Shown piece by piece: positions 63,869 through 64,000 of a stretch of DNA of 64,000 nucleotides (positions are counted from its first letter, which is position 1; each line of letters begins with the position of its first letter). Origin of the DNA: Psychrobacter sp. 4Bb (GTDB lineage Bacteria; Pseudomonadota; Gammaproteobacteria; Pseudomonadales; Moraxellaceae); the NCBI RefSeq assembly GCF_002836735.1, contig NZ_PJAS01000071.1:124001-188000 (forward strand). The letters run 5' to 3'. Under the pieces are notes generated by a model. The model was not told the DNA's origin and searched no databases. It saw only the letters and a list, made by a program, of their open reading frames with translations. The position numbers and the translations under genes are program-made.

Positions 63869-64000
63869 ATGACAGATGTGCCCCAAACGTATGACGAGAC
63901 AGGTGCTGTTGTACATTGTCAGTTATTCTACGTCAATGAGAGCCAGCAAGCACAGGTCGAGAACCTACAGTCATTGATAGCTGAGCATACATTACCAATT
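63869..64000 (+). CDS. Start of an unidentified gene, cut by the window edge
   Basis: An open frame of 44 codons runs to the window end with no stop. ATG codons at 63860, 63863 and 63869 share the frame; the last is nine bases from an AGGA sequence and begins MTDVPQTYDETGAVVHCQLFY. It starts about 66 bp after uppP. Too little is visible to name the product. Confidence 0.55.
   Translation, partial: MTDVPQTYDETGAVVHCQLFYVNESQQAQVENLQSLIAEHTLPI

Noticed and set aside
1..64000. Mobile elements, prophage, CRISPR array or defence island
   Set aside because: No transposase, integrase, repeat-spacer array or restriction/toxin cluster was found; composition is uniform and gene order is that of core chromosome.

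Overview
The window is a stretch of a gamma-proteobacterial chromosome, most likely Psychrobacter or a close relative in the Moraxellaceae. This rests on the family-level look of the proteins, the gene order murG-murC-ddl-ftsQ-ftsA-ftsZ-lpxC followed by a DUF721/DciA gene, a SpoT protein with a ruined synthetase domain (a known Moraxellaceae trait), and moderate GC with very AT-rich gaps. Almost all of it is core housekeeping DNA. I see no tRNA or rRNA gene, insertion sequence, prophage, CRISPR array or defence island.

Layout. 1-3.7 kb: end of an SDR-type oxidoreductase gene, an unknown protein, pyrE and gshB. 3.9-12.9 kb: cell wall and division cluster (murG, murC, ddl, ftsQ, ftsA, ftsZ, lpxC) with unusually large gaps. 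13.2-16.1 kb: DciA-like protein, a secreted CHAP-type protein, a DOMON-like protein and yhbY. 16.5-20.4 kb: rlmE, ftsH, folP. 20.6-24.1 kb: sdhE and a ygfX-like gene, a YidB-like protein, and a DASS-family anion transporter. 24.1-28.2 kb: recX, recA, a 1.06 kb non-coding gap with DnaA boxes, and trmB. 28.4-33.6 kb: a DUF2628/pilin-like fusion, a Kef-type antiporter, an unknown protein and a CDF metal exporter. 33.8-40.3 kb, minus strand: gmk-rpoZ, then spoT-ridA-priA. 40.7-45.2 kb: ispH, a small membrane protein, a thioesterase, a possible micro-ORF and htpG. 45.6-51.7 kb: membrane-bound C13 peptidase, fghA, a TIGR03643 protein, rpe, three small unknown genes, and rpmB-rpmG. 52.2-57.9 kb: a 1904-residue Ig-repeat lipoprotein. 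58.1-64 kb: purU, a CcsA/YpjD-like gene, ffh, tsaB, uppP and the start of one more gene.

Functional links. murG to ftsZ make lipid II and the divisome, lpxC commits lipid A synthesis, and uppP recycles the undecaprenyl carrier used by both. rlmE, ftsH and htpG form a heat/proteostasis theme; htpG and ftsH each have a plausible sigma-32-type promoter. gmk, rpoZ and spoT tie GTP pools to (p)ppGpp signalling, and recA/recX and priA handle recombination and restart.

No undescribed multi-gene system is evident. The leads most worth checking are the non-coding block upstream of recA (three co-oriented DnaA-type boxes next to an AT-rich palindrome), the DUF2628/pilin-like fusion, the hydrolase-only SpoT, the membrane-anchored caspase-fold peptidase followed by a perfect 51-bp tandem duplication, the giant Ig-repeat lipoprotein, a perfect 27-bp palindrome between ridA and priA, and a 24-codon ORF before the htpG promoter.
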